64,000 bases of DNA from Chitinophagaceae bacterium UBA1930 (GTDB lineage: Bacteria > Bacteroidota > Bacteroidia > Chitinophagales > Chitinophagaceae): NCBI GenBank assembly GCA_002337145.1, contig DDFK01000001.1, positions 1,147,501 through 1,211,500 on the forward strand. Reading direction: 5' to 3'. The notes below the pieces were generated by a model. That model made no database searches. It was not told where the DNA came from and worked only from the letters and a program-made list of their open reading frames with translations. A program made the translations under genes and the position numbers. Of this stretch, positions 18,090 to 28,086 are shown piece by piece (the stretch's first letter is position 1; each line of letters begins with the position of its first letter).

Positions 18090-20735
18090 TTATCTAATCA
18101 ACACTACCGTTCCTTTTCTAAATACTGTTTTGCCTGTGTAGTCAATGCCCTGTGTCATGTACACATAAGTGCCACTGGGCTGTGGGGCCTCGCCCAGTAA
18201 GCCGTTCCATCCTTTGCCAACTTCATTGGTTGTAAAAATCAGTTGCCCCCAGCGATTGTAGATGCTGAAGTATTCAAATTTTCGGATGCCTACAGGTATG
18301 GGTTTCAGAATATCGTTTTTGCCATCGCTATTGGGTGTAAAGCCAGATGGCACAAAGATGTCGGGATCTGTTTTGAATACTTTTACTACAATTTCATCTT
18401 CGCCAAAGCAGGTTTCGGGTATGGTGGCACGTACCCGGTACCTGATGGAGTCGATGGTACTGTTCAACATTGCTATGGGATTGGGAATGTTCACATCGTT
18501 TAAACCCGTGGAAGGTGTCCACTTATACACCGTTCCATTATCAAAATTACATATTGCATTTAGTTGCAGTGGCTGGTTCACAACAATGCTGGTATCATTA
18601 CCTGCAAACACGGTTACAGGTACTATTACGGTTACCTGCATGGTATCGTTTACTGGTTTGGGGCAGCCCAATGTGTCCCTGGATGTAAGGATGTATTTTG
18701 TGGTTTTACTCGGGCCTGCTATCGGGTTCAGTGTATTGGCATTTAACAGAGAGCTAGTAGGGCTCCATGTAAATGAGGAGCCGACAATACTGCCATGCAA
18801 AAACGCTTTGGTGCCAAAACAAACAGAAGTGTCCAGGCCAGCATTGCTAATGGGATAAGGAACCACTTTGATGAATATGGAATCCCTGTCTTCGCATTTG
18901 CCCAAATTGGCCTTTACATAATATTTGGTATTGGTTAATGGTTGTACGAGTGGATATTTTACGGGGGCCACTACTTCGCCAGTGGATGCCGTCCATTGAT
19001 AGCCCAATGCCTGGCTTGTTGGATGCAGGCGGAAGGTATCAGTCTTACATATAGAAGAATCCAAACCCAGCTTAACCGTAATAAAATCAAGCACATTTAC
19101 TTTTATGGAATCGGTATTGATGCAGCCCAAATTGTTCAATGTAACATAATAGGTTTGGGTATGCTTGGGGTACACCAAGGGGTTGGGTGTGTTGGGGTTG
19201 ATGATATTGTAGTTGGGAGACCACGAAAAATTGCCCGTACCATTTGCAATAAGCGGCAGGGTATCTATGCTGCAAATAAGTGTATCCCTGAACGGAAGGC
19301 TGATATCGGGCTTGTCCCTTACAGGAACCGTTTTAGTAATGGTTTTTTCACAGCCTTTGCTGCTTGCAACCTGTAGCTGTACCGTTACCGTTCCGGCAAC
19401 ATTGTATTTATACGTGGGCGATTTTAAACTTGACACATCTGTCAGCACGCTGGGGTCGCCAAAATCCCATAGCCAATAGTTTACCGTTCCATAAGCTGCC
19501 GTAGTAACATCATTAAAAGCAAATGGGTTCTGGTAACAGTCGCCCACATAGGTAAAGTTTGGAAAGAAGCCAGGGTACACAATTACAATGGTACTGTCGT
19601 AGCCCACACAACCGTTGGGCCCTGTAACCATCAGGCTTGCCTTGTAGGTGCCGGTATCCGCATACTGATGATTTACCGTTGGAGCAGTTGATGTGTTATT
19701 GGGCGAAGATGGTTCCCCAAAATTCCATAGGTAAGAAGTAATGGCACTGGAAGTGGACTGGTTCTCAAAATGCACCGTAAAGCTATCGCATTGAATAATT
19801 TTATCGGGCAGGTCGGCCTGTATCAAATCGCAGTCCTGCACTTTTAAAATAAAATCCTTTCTATGTTCTGTAAAGGGTACGTTATTCCTCCATTCGGTTA
19901 TGCAAACATTTACTACATACTGCCCCACGATACCTGGTGCAATACCATGTATGATACCAGTTTTTGGATTGATGGAAACCTGATTGCCTAGCGGGCTTGA
20001 ACCGGAAAAAGGTGACGAATAAGGCAGCGTAGACAGGTTTAAAGTAGATGTGGGTGGCGAGCCCGTGCCCCCGCTATTGGGTGCAGTATAGGCATCGCAA
20101 AAAGAAAAGCTGAGCGAGTCGTGGTCTATATTATCGGTAGCACCAAAGTCCAAAGTGAACCCTTTATTGGAACATACAAGTGCGGTATCTTTTACCGCAA
20201 ACTGTGGACTACTATTGTGCTGGCCAGCAGGCAGTGTGTTGGTTCCGGGAATCTTTGTTACATAGGTTGCTCCAACATTCAATTGCTGCGATAGGTTGGA
20301 GATGTTATCCACCCTGCAACAACCGCTTCTTGACAAAGTATAACCTGCTGCATTATTGGCCAGTTCAACCGTATTACTGTATAAGGCCACTTCGTATTTT
20401 ACATGGGGCGTACCAAGCAAGCAGGGGAAACTTGCCGTATTCAATTCTATACTGCTGATATCCGTCATGGGCAGGTTCACGCTTTTAACAAGCGAAATGC
20501 CTTCGTAAACACCCACTATAACCTGCTCGCTTTGCAATTGTGGGCCTGTGTTTAAACCTGTGCCAGTAGGATTATAGTAATCACGGAACAAACGTAAGGT
20601 AAGCCTGTATTGGCTGCTGTTGGGCGATGAGCCCGGGCCAAGCCATTCATAAAACAATTCGCCACCAGCTACATGCTTTGCAAACAGTGGCATACTGGTG
20701 CAGAAGAAAAAAATTATGAAGAATAGTTTCTTCAT
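18090..20735 (-). CDS. Secreted PKD-domain protein with type B T9SS sorting domain (copy 1)
   Basis: 881 residues with signal peptide MKKLFFIIFFFCTSMPLFA and the same plan as the gene downstream: N-terminal HVAGGELFYEWLGPGSSPN domain, PKD segments (YLWNFGEPSSP, YWLWDFGDPS), repeats with DTLICSIDTLPL and DSSICKTDTFRL, and the C-terminal type B sorting domain starting FVPSGFTPNSDGKNDIL. The two proteins share long identical stretches (for example in YYVKANLGKC and VKVNVLDF/NF blocks), so they arose by tandem duplication. It is 11 bases downstream of the alpha/beta hydrolase gene on the same strand, so it may be transcribed from the lnt operon. T9SS genes porX and sprA are in the same window. 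Confidence 0.88.
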   Translation of the reverse strand: MKKLFFIIFFFCTSMPLFAKHVAGGELFYEWLGPGSSPNSSQYRLTLRLFRDYYNPTGTGLNTGPQLQSEQVIVGVYEGISLVKSVNLPMTDISSIELNTASFPCLLGTPHVKYEVALYSNTVELANNAAGYTLSRSGCCRVDNISNLSQQLNVGATYVTKIPGTNTLPAGQHNSSPQFAVKDTALVCSNKGFTLDFGATDNIDHDSLSFSFCDAYTAPNSGGTGSPPTSTLNLSTLPYSSPFSGSSPLGNQVSINPKTGIIHGIAPGIVGQYVVNVCITEWRNNVPFTEHRKDFILKVQDCDLIQADLPDKIIQCDSFTVHFENQSTSSAITSYLWNFGEPSSPNNTSTAPTVNHQYADTGTYKASLMVTGPNGCVGYDSTIVIVYPGFFPNFTYVGDCYQNPFAFNDVTTAAYGTVNYWLWDFGDPSVLTDVSSLKSPTYKYNVAGTVTVQLQVASSKGCEKTITKTVPVRDKPDISLPFRDTLICSIDTLPLIANGTGNFSWSPNYNIINPNTPNPLVYPKHTQTYYVTLNNLGCINTDSIKVNVLDFITVKLGLDSSICKTDTFRLHPTSQALGYQWTASTGEVVAPVKYPLVQPLTNTKYYVKANLGKCEDRDSIFIKVVPYPISNAGLDTSVCFGTKAFLHGSIVGSSFTWSPTSSLLNANTLNPIAGPSKTTKYILTSRDTLGCPKPVNDTMQVTVIVPVTVFAGNDTSIVVNQPLQLNAICNFDNGTVYKWTPSTGLNDVNIPNPIAMLNSTIDSIRYRVRATIPETCFGEDEIVVKVFKTDPDIFVPSGFTPNSDGKNDILKPIPVGIRKFEYFSIYNRWGQLIFTTNEVGKGWNGLLGEAPQPSGTYVYMTQGIDYTGKTVFRKGTVVLIR

Positions 20736-20746
20736 AAGAGGTGAAA

Positions 20747-21538
20747 TTATTTATTGATGTAATCTAACAGGTACTGATTCAAAAGTTGCGGTGCTTCCCA
20801 CATGCCCATATGCCCAATTTCGTCCAGTATATGAATATACGAACAATTTGCAAGATGTGTTTGTTTTAACACATCGTTTAAGGGTGCAGCAACATCTTCT
20901 GTTCCTATGATAAACAAAACAGGTAGCCCGCTGCCTTGCAACACTTGCGTCCTGTTGGGCCTGTCCATCATGGCCCTGTAGTACTGCTGCAACGCATCAA
21001 CCGAAAACTGTTTGCCGCTTTCAATTAAACCGGCAATCTTTTCAGGATATGCTTCTTTGAATTTTTTACCAAACAGGTTAGGCGTTGTGTTTTTCAGAAA
21101 GGCATAGCTGCCATATTCTTGCATCATTTCAATGCCACGTTTGCGGTTCTCTTTTTTTTCTTCACTATCGGCAAAGGCAGTTGAGTGTATGAAACCGAAA
21201 CCGTTTAACAATGCCATGTATTGTTCTGCAAAAGCAAGTGTTATATAGCCACCCATGCTATGGCCAAGCATGGTACAGTTGTCTATATTTTCCTGTTGCA
21301 GTATGGCATGCACACAAGCTGCAAAGTCATTCATGGTTGCAAGCCGGTTGTTGACAGGGGAAGCCCCTGAGCCTGGCAGGTCTGGCACAATCAATTGACA
21401 ATGCTCCTTTAAAAAATCGATCTGGTAATTGAAGATGCTACTGTCTTCGCCAAAGCCATGCAACAGCACCACAGGTTTGCCATCGCCTATTACAGTATAG
21501 CACAGTGTTGTGCCAAGATATTGAATTGTTTTTTGCAT
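20747..21538 (-). CDS. Alpha/beta-fold hydrolase
   Basis: 263-residue cytoplasmic hydrolase. Oxyanion motif HGFG at residues 27-30, nucleophile elbow GHSMGG with Ser94, acid in GTEDVAAPL and the catalytic His243 in EIGHMGMWEAP, so the triad is intact. Substrate unknown; the family includes esterases, haloperoxidases and C-C hydrolases. Ends 11 bases before the PKD gene and starts 11 bases after lnt, so the three appear to be one transcription unit. Confidence 0.9.
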   Translation of the reverse strand: MQKTIQYLGTTLCYTVIGDGKPVVLLHGFGEDSSIFNYQIDFLKEHCQLIVPDLPGSGASPVNNRLATMNDFAACVHAILQQENIDNCTMLGHSMGGYITLAFAEQYMALLNGFGFIHSTAFADSEEKKENRKRGIEMMQEYGSYAFLKNTTPNLFGKKFKEAYPEKIAGLIESGKQFSVDALQQYYRAMMDRPNRTQVLQGSGLPVLFIIGTEDVAAPLNDVLKQTHLANCSYIHILDEIGHMGMWEAPQLLNQYLLDYINK

Positions 21539-21549
21539 TGCCAGTTTAC

Positions 21550-23190
21550 TTATGGTTTTGCTACCGGCACAAATTTATTTTTTAACCACAGAACCAGGTT
21601 CCAGCCAATAAGCAACAATGCCAGTAAGGAGAAAATTTTATATAGATAGTCTCCATGCTTTACATAAAACGTCTGGTCTGTTTTGGCAGGCACACCGTAT
21701 TTAATAAATGCTGCCTGGTCCCAGCCCTGTGTTGCCAGTACATCGCCATACTCATCTATCACCGCACTAATACCCGTGTTGGCACTTCGTACTACCCATT
21801 TCCTTGTTTCTATGGCCCGCAGTTTTGCGTATTGCAAATGTTGCTTGTGGCCTGGTGTATTGCCCCACCAGCCATCGTTCGTAATAATGGTAATAAGGTT
21901 GGCCCCTTTTTTTATGTAGGATGCCACATACTCGCCATAGATACTTTCGTAACAGATAACGGGTGCCGTTACAAATGGGTTGCCCGAGTTTTCAAAAGCT
22001 TTTGCCGCGGTATCTTTTGCATAGCCACCGGTGCTTCCGCCAAACTTTTCAAATAGGGGGGCAAGTATATTAAGGAAAGAGGGCAATGTTTCTACACCGG
22101 GAACCAGTTTGCTTTTTACATAAAATTGCATGGGCTCTTTGGCATGTATGGATATGGCTGCATTGTAGGCATCGTAGTATTGGCCATCCTGTGTCTTTCT
22201 TGCGGTGGCAGTTGTTTTTTCGGTACCCAGAAACTGGTAGGTTTCTATACCGGACAGTAATGTGATATTGGGGTAACGGTTCACAAAATCAAAAACGGGT
22301 TTGTACACATTTGCCTTTTCAATTTCATTGATGGCAACATTGGCACTCATGGCCGTTTCTGGCCAAAGCAGCAATTTGGTTGTGGAGTCCACAGCCTGCT
22401 CGGACAGGGAAATGAGTTTTGCAATTTGCTGCGAAGTGGAACTGCCTTCAAATTTTTGGTAGGGATCTATATTGGGCTGCACCACTGCAACCTTATAATC
22501 AACTGCCAATCTGGATGGGTGTATGGATAACAGGAATGAAAAGATGATTGGGAAAAACAGCAGTGAAACAATAATGGTGACTTTTTTAACCTGTTCGCCC
22601 AGTACTTCTTGCCTGAATTCTCTGCTCCATTCAAACAGTAGAATATTCACAGCAAGCACCCACAATGTTCCCCCGCCAATACCTGTGTATTCGTACCATT
22701 GCACCCAGTTTGTTTTTGCGGCAAACACATTCCCGATGCTCAACCAGGGCCAACTCAATTGCCAGTTTAAATGGATGTATTCAAATAGCATCCAGCAGGC
22801 TATCAATGAACCATAACCAATCCTTTTGCCGAATTTGTTTTTGAACAAATGAAAGCCCCACCACGGCAGGCACATCAATAAACTGTTGGCCACAATGGCG
22901 GCAACACTGCCTACATCTGTCGAATTCCACATCCACCAAGTGGTGAGGGCATTCCAAACAAGCATGGCAATGAATGAATAGAGAAAGAACCTGTTTCTTT
23001 TTGTTACCGTAGATGCGATATAAAGCAGTGGAACAAAACCTACAAAAACCAGTAGTGTGAATTGCGATACAGGCCAGGCCGCCGACAATAACAGACCCGA
23101 TAAGATGCTTAAACCTGCTAGCTGGAGCTTTTTCAAGGGAGAAGTTTTTTCAATGCGGAAGTTCGGAAGTTTATGGTATATAACAGTCAC
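21550..23190 (-). CDS. lnt: Apolipoprotein N-acyltransferase
   Basis: Integral inner-membrane enzyme that adds the third acyl chain to the N-terminal Cys of lipoproteins. 546 residues: about six N-terminal membrane helices, a periplasmic nitrilase-like domain (about 232-480) and a final helix (about 522-540). The nitrilase triad is complete: Glu278 (LLWPETA), Lys361 (YVKSKLVPGVE) and Cys413 (VICYES). The loop NDGWWGNTPGHKQHLQYAKLRAIE is diagnostic for Lnt. The start codon is GTG at 23188-23190; there is no ATG near it. Several predicted lipoproteins in this window would be substrates. Confidence 0.95.
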   Translation of the reverse strand: MTVIYHKLPNFRIEKTSPLKKLQLAGLSILSGLLLSAAWPVSQFTLLVFVGFVPLLYIASTVTKRNRFFLYSFIAMLVWNALTTWWMWNSTDVGSVAAIVANSLLMCLPWWGFHLFKNKFGKRIGYGSLIACWMLFEYIHLNWQLSWPWLSIGNVFAAKTNWVQWYEYTGIGGGTLWVLAVNILLFEWSREFRQEVLGEQVKKVTIIVSLLFFPIIFSFLLSIHPSRLAVDYKVAVVQPNIDPYQKFEGSSTSQQIAKLISLSEQAVDSTTKLLLWPETAMSANVAINEIEKANVYKPVFDFVNRYPNITLLSGIETYQFLGTEKTTATARKTQDGQYYDAYNAAISIHAKEPMQFYVKSKLVPGVETLPSFLNILAPLFEKFGGSTGGYAKDTAAKAFENSGNPFVTAPVICYESIYGEYVASYIKKGANLITIITNDGWWGNTPGHKQHLQYAKLRAIETRKWVVRSANTGISAVIDEYGDVLATQGWDQAAFIKYGVPAKTDQTFYVKHGDYLYKIFSLLALLLIGWNLVLWLKNKFVPVAKP

Positions 23191-23277
23191 TGTTTTACAT
23201 AAACACCTTAACTCGCAACTAGTTATCGGTGTAATTGGCTTATTGGCGGCTAAATAATAACCAAAGGTCTTTCGTTT

Positions 23278-24093
23278 TTAGGGAACGATGAACGACTTTG
23301 TCTGGTAGGTCTGTGCACTGAAATAACCCAATGCTCCGCCCTTGATATTGGTTACCGGATTGGCCGGGGAGGCTGATTGGCTGGCCCCTGTGGCACTTTG
23401 GTCCAGGCTGAACCAGTATTTGTACACATCCTGCGAAATGCAGAAAATGTCGATGTCAATTTTATTGCCCTGTTTTATTTTGTATTTGTCGTCGTTGTTA
23501 TCCGGCATGTACCATAGCTTGGACTGTACATAGTTGCCGTCGGTATAATCATCGTCACGCAGGAAAATGTTTTTTACCTGCAGTCCATTTATGTATTCTA
23601 CAAACCTCAGGTTATTGCCTTTGCCCAAGGGGTCCTGGTAGGCATAGTTTACCAGCTTGGTAACATCGCCAAACAAGAGTTCGTCACTTACAAAAACTGT
23701 ATCTACCATTACTTTTTGTGGCATGGTGGAAACTGCTGTAAAAGTGTTTCCATTGGTGGTAACGCTTAGCGAATAGGTTTTTCCTACGGCTCCCACCAGT
23801 GCGGGGGCAGTATATATACCGGGTGCCGTTTCTGCAAACGTGGTTATATTACCTATATTATCGGTAACGGTAATGGTTGCACCGCTTACGCTTGCAAAGC
23901 TGTTGTCGTCAGAAAAGTTTTTGGTGGTAGATAGCAACACTTTGCTTTGACCTGCCTTGTCTGATACCACGCCTTCTATCACATATTTCTTTGCAGCACT
24001 GTTCAGGTCTATATCAATTACCTTTTCGCAAGAAGCGAAAAAGAAAGCGGCCGTTACCCATAAAGCCAATCTTGTTATGCCAAAATTTTTCAT
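23278..24093 (-). CDS. DUF4249 outer-membrane-associated lipoprotein
   Basis: 271 residues. Lipoprotein signal peptide with Cys22 in FFFASCEKV, followed by the DUF4249 start VIDIDLN and the ...YVIEGVVSDKAGQSKVLLS strand pattern, two Ig-like beta domains and a C-terminal GGALGYFSAQ motif near the end. DUF4249 proteins are usually encoded next to a TonB-dependent receptor, as here (35 bases downstream of it), and are presumed to be surface partners of it. Ligand unknown. Confidence 0.88.
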   Translation of the reverse strand: MKNFGITRLALWVTAAFFFASCEKVIDIDLNSAAKKYVIEGVVSDKAGQSKVLLSTTKNFSDDNSFASVSGATITVTDNIGNITTFAETAPGIYTAPALVGAVGKTYSLSVTTNGNTFTAVSTMPQKVMVDTVFVSDELLFGDVTKLVNYAYQDPLGKGNNLRFVEYINGLQVKNIFLRDDDYTDGNYVQSKLWYMPDNNDDKYKIKQGNKIDIDIFCISQDVYKYWFSLDQSATGASQSASPANPVTNIKGGALGYFSAQTYQTKSFIVP

Positions 24094-24128
24094 TGCTTTA
24101 ATATTATTGATTTAAAAAATCCCGGTTG

Positions 24129-26441
24129 TTAGAATTTGAAATTATATGATACCGATGGTATGAATTTAAACAGTGCCACTTGGTATGCCTCTGTCTTGTT
24201 CGGGTTGTCTTTATTGTCGCGGAACTCAATCGTATAGGCGTTCTCACGGCCATAAGCATTGTATAGGCTAAAAGTAAGTTCGTGGCTCCAATGCTTCCTT
24301 TCCTTTAGCTGCAATGTTGCACCAAGATCCAAACGGTGGTATGCGGGCATGCGGTAGCCATTACGTTCGGTATAATAGTAAACGGTTTGCCCGCCCACCT
24401 GGTACTTGCCCGCCGGAAAGGTAACCGCACTACCTGTATAGTATATCCAGTTGGCAGATAGTACCCATTTTTTGTTGAGTTGGTAGGAACCTACAATGGC
24501 TATGTCATGCGTCCTGTCTTGCTTTGCATTGTACCACTCATTGTTGTTGATGCCATCAATTTTTCTTTCTGTTTTGGACAATGTGTAACTCAACCAGCCA
24601 GTAAACCTGCCTGTTTTCTTTTTCAGCAACCATTCAATTCCGTAAGCCCTTCCTTTACCAAAAAGCAGTTGAGATTCTATGGCATTGGAGTTGATAAAAA
24701 GGTCTGCACCATCCCTGTAATCAACCTGGTTCTGCATGGTTTTGTAGTATGCTTCAATGGTAAGTTCATACTCCCTGTTATGCAGGTCTTTGTACCAACC
24801 GATAGAAACCTGGTCGGACACCTCCGGTTTAATAATATTGGTACTTGCCACCCATTTGTCTGTAGGGCTTGATGATGTTGAGTTGGACAGCAAATGCAGG
24901 TTCTGCACATTGCGTACATACGATGCCTTAAACGATGCACTGCTGCTGTATTGATAGCTTACGGCTGCCCTTGGCTCTATATTGAAATAGGTTTTTACAA
25001 ACTCACCGCTTTTATAGGTCATGGTGTCCAGTACCTTGCCATTTGCATCTATATTATAGAAGTCGCCCTTACCTAAAATGCTGAAAGCCGTGAGCCTTGC
25101 ACCATACGTAACGTTTATTTTGTCTGATGCCTTCCATGTATCCGATATAAATGCGGCGTTTTCCCAGGAATATCTTTTTTGCAAGTAGCTACTGTTGATG
25201 CTTGAGCTGGAAGAAGCTGTTACTTCGCCCGGGCGGATGGTATGGTATATGGAGTTGATGCCAAAACGTACGCTGTGTTTTCCGTTCAGGTACCATTGCA
25301 TTTCTTCTTTCAGGTTCCAGTCGCGTATCTGGGAAAATATATCAAAATCGTTTGCACCGCTACGAATGGATATTTTGTAGTTGTAGTTACTAAAAATCAA
25401 TGAGGTGTTCGAAAACAATTTGTTGCTGAAGATATGGTTCCATCTTGCTGTTGCCGTACCATTGCCCCAACCCAGACCAAAGGTTTCGCCAACACCCAAT
25501 TGGTCGTGCCCAAAATAGCCCGATATAAATAGGCGGTCCTTCTTCCCTAATATGTAATTGGCTTTTGCGTTGAGGTCGTAGAAGTACAGTTTGTTGTTGT
25601 TAACGGCTGAATCTTTGGAGAGTTTCAGGAACATGTCCACATAGGTTCTTCTACCAGTGATAAGAAAAGAGGACTTGTCTTTCTGTATCGGCCCTTCCAC
25701 ATTTAGTTTGGCCGATATCAGTCCTATACCGCCGCTTACATCATAGTCTTTGATATTGCCATCGTTCATCTTAATGTCCAATACCGATGACAGGCGGCCG
25801 CCATACTGTGCAGGCATGCCGGCTTTGTACATGGTAATGTCTTTAATGGCATCTGAATTAAAGGTGGAGAAGAAACCCAATAAGTGCGAGGCATTGTACA
25901 CAGGGGCTTCGTCTAACAATATCAAGTTCTGGTCGGCAGCACCACCACGCACATAGAAGCCGCTATTGCCATCGCCAGCAGATTTTATGCCTGGCAGCAA
26001 CTGTATTGTTTTCAATATGTCCCTTTCGCCCAGCAGTACAGGGATGTTCTTTATTTCTTTAGTGGTAAGTTTCTCCACACCCATTTGCGTGTTTCCCAAA
26101 CTCCTGCGTGTGGTAGATGATGTTACTGTTACGGACTCCAGCTCCTTGGATTCATCTACCAAGCCAATATTCAATACAATGTTTCTGTCAAGGGTAATTT
26201 TTTGTGTGTTTACCTCAAAGCCAATGGCACCTACTTCCAGTTTGTACTCACCCTTTTCCAGTGTTATGGAGTAGAAGCCATATTCATTGCTAACCGTTGC
26301 AGCCTTGCCTATACGTACGGTTGCACCAATTACGGTTTCGCCTTTTGTTTTGGAGGTTATGGAACCACTAACAGTAAATTTTTGTGCAAATGAACTTACT
26401 GTTGCCAGCATCAACAACAGCAATAAATAAGTTTTGGTCAT
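24129..26441 (-). CDS. TonB-dependent receptor with carboxypeptidase-regulatory-like domain
   Basis: 770-residue outer-membrane receptor. Signal peptide at 1-19 (ending SSFAQ), an Ig-like carboxypeptidase-regulatory domain at about 23-105 (SGSITSKTKGETVIGATVRIG), the plug at about 115-240 (GFYVRGGAADQNLILLDEAPVYNASH), and a 22-strand barrel ending in the terminal Phe (SYNFKF). No SusD-like gene is beside it; its partner is the DUF4249 lipoprotein. Energised import of an unknown nutrient is inferred from the family. No STN domain is present, so no FecR-type signalling is indicated. Confidence 0.92.
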   Translation of the reverse strand: MTKTYLLLLLMLATVSSFAQKFTVSGSITSKTKGETVIGATVRIGKAATVSNEYGFYSITLEKGEYKLEVGAIGFEVNTQKITLDRNIVLNIGLVDESKELESVTVTSSTTRRSLGNTQMGVEKLTTKEIKNIPVLLGERDILKTIQLLPGIKSAGDGNSGFYVRGGAADQNLILLDEAPVYNASHLLGFFSTFNSDAIKDITMYKAGMPAQYGGRLSSVLDIKMNDGNIKDYDVSGGIGLISAKLNVEGPIQKDKSSFLITGRRTYVDMFLKLSKDSAVNNNKLYFYDLNAKANYILGKKDRLFISGYFGHDQLGVGETFGLGWGNGTATARWNHIFSNKLFSNTSLIFSNYNYKISIRSGANDFDIFSQIRDWNLKEEMQWYLNGKHSVRFGINSIYHTIRPGEVTASSSSSINSSYLQKRYSWENAAFISDTWKASDKINVTYGARLTAFSILGKGDFYNIDANGKVLDTMTYKSGEFVKTYFNIEPRAAVSYQYSSSASFKASYVRNVQNLHLLSNSTSSSPTDKWVASTNIIKPEVSDQVSIGWYKDLHNREYELTIEAYYKTMQNQVDYRDGADLFINSNAIESQLLFGKGRAYGIEWLLKKKTGRFTGWLSYTLSKTERKIDGINNNEWYNAKQDRTHDIAIVGSYQLNKKWVLSANWIYYTGSAVTFPAGKYQVGGQTVYYYTERNGYRMPAYHRLDLGATLQLKERKHWSHELTFSLYNAYGRENAYTIEFRDNKDNPNKTEAYQVALFKFIPSVSYNFKF

Positions 26442-26649
26442 TGTTTCAGTATTCGTTTTATAACGGGTTAAATTTCAGGCAAGTAAAAGGTAGGTAGCTA
26501 TATGCGTTGCAATATTAGTTGCTCAAATGCTAAAGTTTCTTTAAAGCATTTTGAATGGTAAAAAATAATAGTGGCAAGGTACTGTGCTTATTAAACACTT
26601 AACAAAAAAACAATATAGGCTTATTGCAGGTGTTGCATTTTCTGCAACT

Positions 26650-26678
26650 AAAAAAGGCTACCAAGTTGGTAGCCTTTT
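26650..26678 (-). terminator. Intrinsic terminator of the trigger factor gene
   Basis: 12-bp perfect stem AAAAGGCTACCA/TGGTAGCCTTTT (26652-26663 with 26667-26678, loop AGT). The minus-strand product ends in six T. It sits 20 bases after the tig stop. Confidence 0.88.
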
Positions 26679-26697
26679 ACTATGTAGTCAATAACTA

Positions 26698-28068
26698 TTA
26701 GTGATGGTGGTGGTGCAATTTGGCAGCAAAATCTTCCATGCTAATCTCTTCTTCTTTTTCTTTTACCAATGCTTCCACAGCAGTAAACATTTTATCTGTA
26801 CTAATCCTGTGGTAGCTGTCTTCCACAAATTTCCTGTCCTTCATCATTTTGTCCGCATAGTCTTCTACCCATTGTTGGTTATCGCCCAAGGCACCCAGTT
26901 GGCCGCCCATGTATTGAAACAGTTGTGCTTTTGCAAAGCCACGTATATCTTCAGGCAATACTTCAATCTTATTGTCTTCAATCAATTTGGTGCTTACCAG
27001 TGTCCATTTTAAACTGTTGGTAAATGATGGGAACTCTGCTTCTGCTTCTTCGGCTGTTTTTGGTTTTTCGCCACCGGTTTGCAACCAGCGTTTCAGGAAG
27101 CTTTCAGGAAATTCCATTGGTGTATGGTCAACCAGTTCGTGGTAAATCTGATCGTGCACCTGGTTACGGCTTTGTGCTGCAAAATGTGCTTCAATATCTT
27201 CCTTAACTGCTTCACGCAATTCAGCTTCGCTCTTGATTTCCTTGTTTGGATAAGCTGCCAGGAACAGTTCTTCATTGAACTCTGCCTTGGTTACCAAGCC
27301 AACTTTTGTAATGGTCAGTTTAAAGTTCTTATCGGCCACACCGGCTATGTTTTTATCCAGACCCAAATCGCCCAATATTACTTCCAGTTCCTTGTCTTCA
27401 AATGCGGTAGCCAAGTGCACATCCACTACATCGTCTTTCTTTTTGCCAAGCAAGTTCTTGCGGAACTCAGGGGCAAAATACTTTACCAATAAGCTGTTTG
27501 CTTTGTTGATGCCATCATCAACCACATTGCCTGCAGCATCTACTTCAGTAAAAGTTACGTTCAATACATTGTCATCGCTTTCCACTACTTCTGGTTCAGT
27601 CATTTTACCGAAACGAGTCTGTAAACGCTCTATTTCTTCGTTTACCATTTCATCGGTTACTTTTACTTTATAGCGGGTAACTTTTATTTTTTTAGGATCG
27701 ATTTCAAATGAAGGCTTCAAACCAATTTCAAATGAAAACTGGTAATCGGTTGGATTGTTCATGTCCAACGCTGTTTCATTTAGGTTAATAGGCAATGGCT
27801 GGGCAAAAATGTCCAGCTTTTCTGTATTCAGGTATTCATTGATCTGTGCATCAATGGCACGGTAAATTTCATCTGCAAACAGGCTTTGTCCGTACATTTT
27901 CTTAACCAGTCCGGCAGGTACCATACCTTTCCTGAAACCAGGGATGTTGGCAGATTTGGCCTGCTTTTTCAAACCCTGTTCAAATTTGCTATAGTAATCT
28001 TCTTTGGAAAGTTTTACGGTAAGTTTATCGGTCAGGTTGCCGATATTTTCTCTTGTAATAGTTGCCAT
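26698..28068 (-). CDS. tig: Trigger factor, ribosome-associated chaperone, with C-terminal five-His tail
   Basis: Folding chaperone that binds ribosomal protein L23 at the exit tunnel. 456 residues: N-terminal ribosome-binding domain with the signature GFRKGMVP at 44-51, a central peptidyl-prolyl isomerase-like domain (about 150-250), and helical arms (about 260-440). The sequence ends MEDFAAKLHHHHH, five consecutive His just before the stop. The trailing His run is encoded by four CAC and one CAT codons, not a cloning tag as far as the context shows. A tRNA-Leu gene and its terminator lie directly upstream on the same strand, leaving less than 25 bases for a separate promoter. Confidence 0.95.
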   Translation of the reverse strand: MATITRENIGNLTDKLTVKLSKEDYYSKFEQGLKKQAKSANIPGFRKGMVPAGLVKKMYGQSLFADEIYRAIDAQINEYLNTEKLDIFAQPLPINLNETALDMNNPTDYQFSFEIGLKPSFEIDPKKIKVTRYKVKVTDEMVNEEIERLQTRFGKMTEPEVVESDDNVLNVTFTEVDAAGNVVDDGINKANSLLVKYFAPEFRKNLLGKKKDDVVDVHLATAFEDKELEVILGDLGLDKNIAGVADKNFKLTITKVGLVTKAEFNEELFLAAYPNKEIKSEAELREAVKEDIEAHFAAQSRNQVHDQIYHELVDHTPMEFPESFLKRWLQTGGEKPKTAEEAEAEFPSFTNSLKWTLVSTKLIEDNKIEVLPEDIRGFAKAQLFQYMGGQLGALGDNQQWVEDYADKMMKDRKFVEDSYHRISTDKMFTAVEALVKEKEEEISMEDFAAKLHHHHH

Positions 28069-28086
28069 AACGCACGTTTAGTGTTT

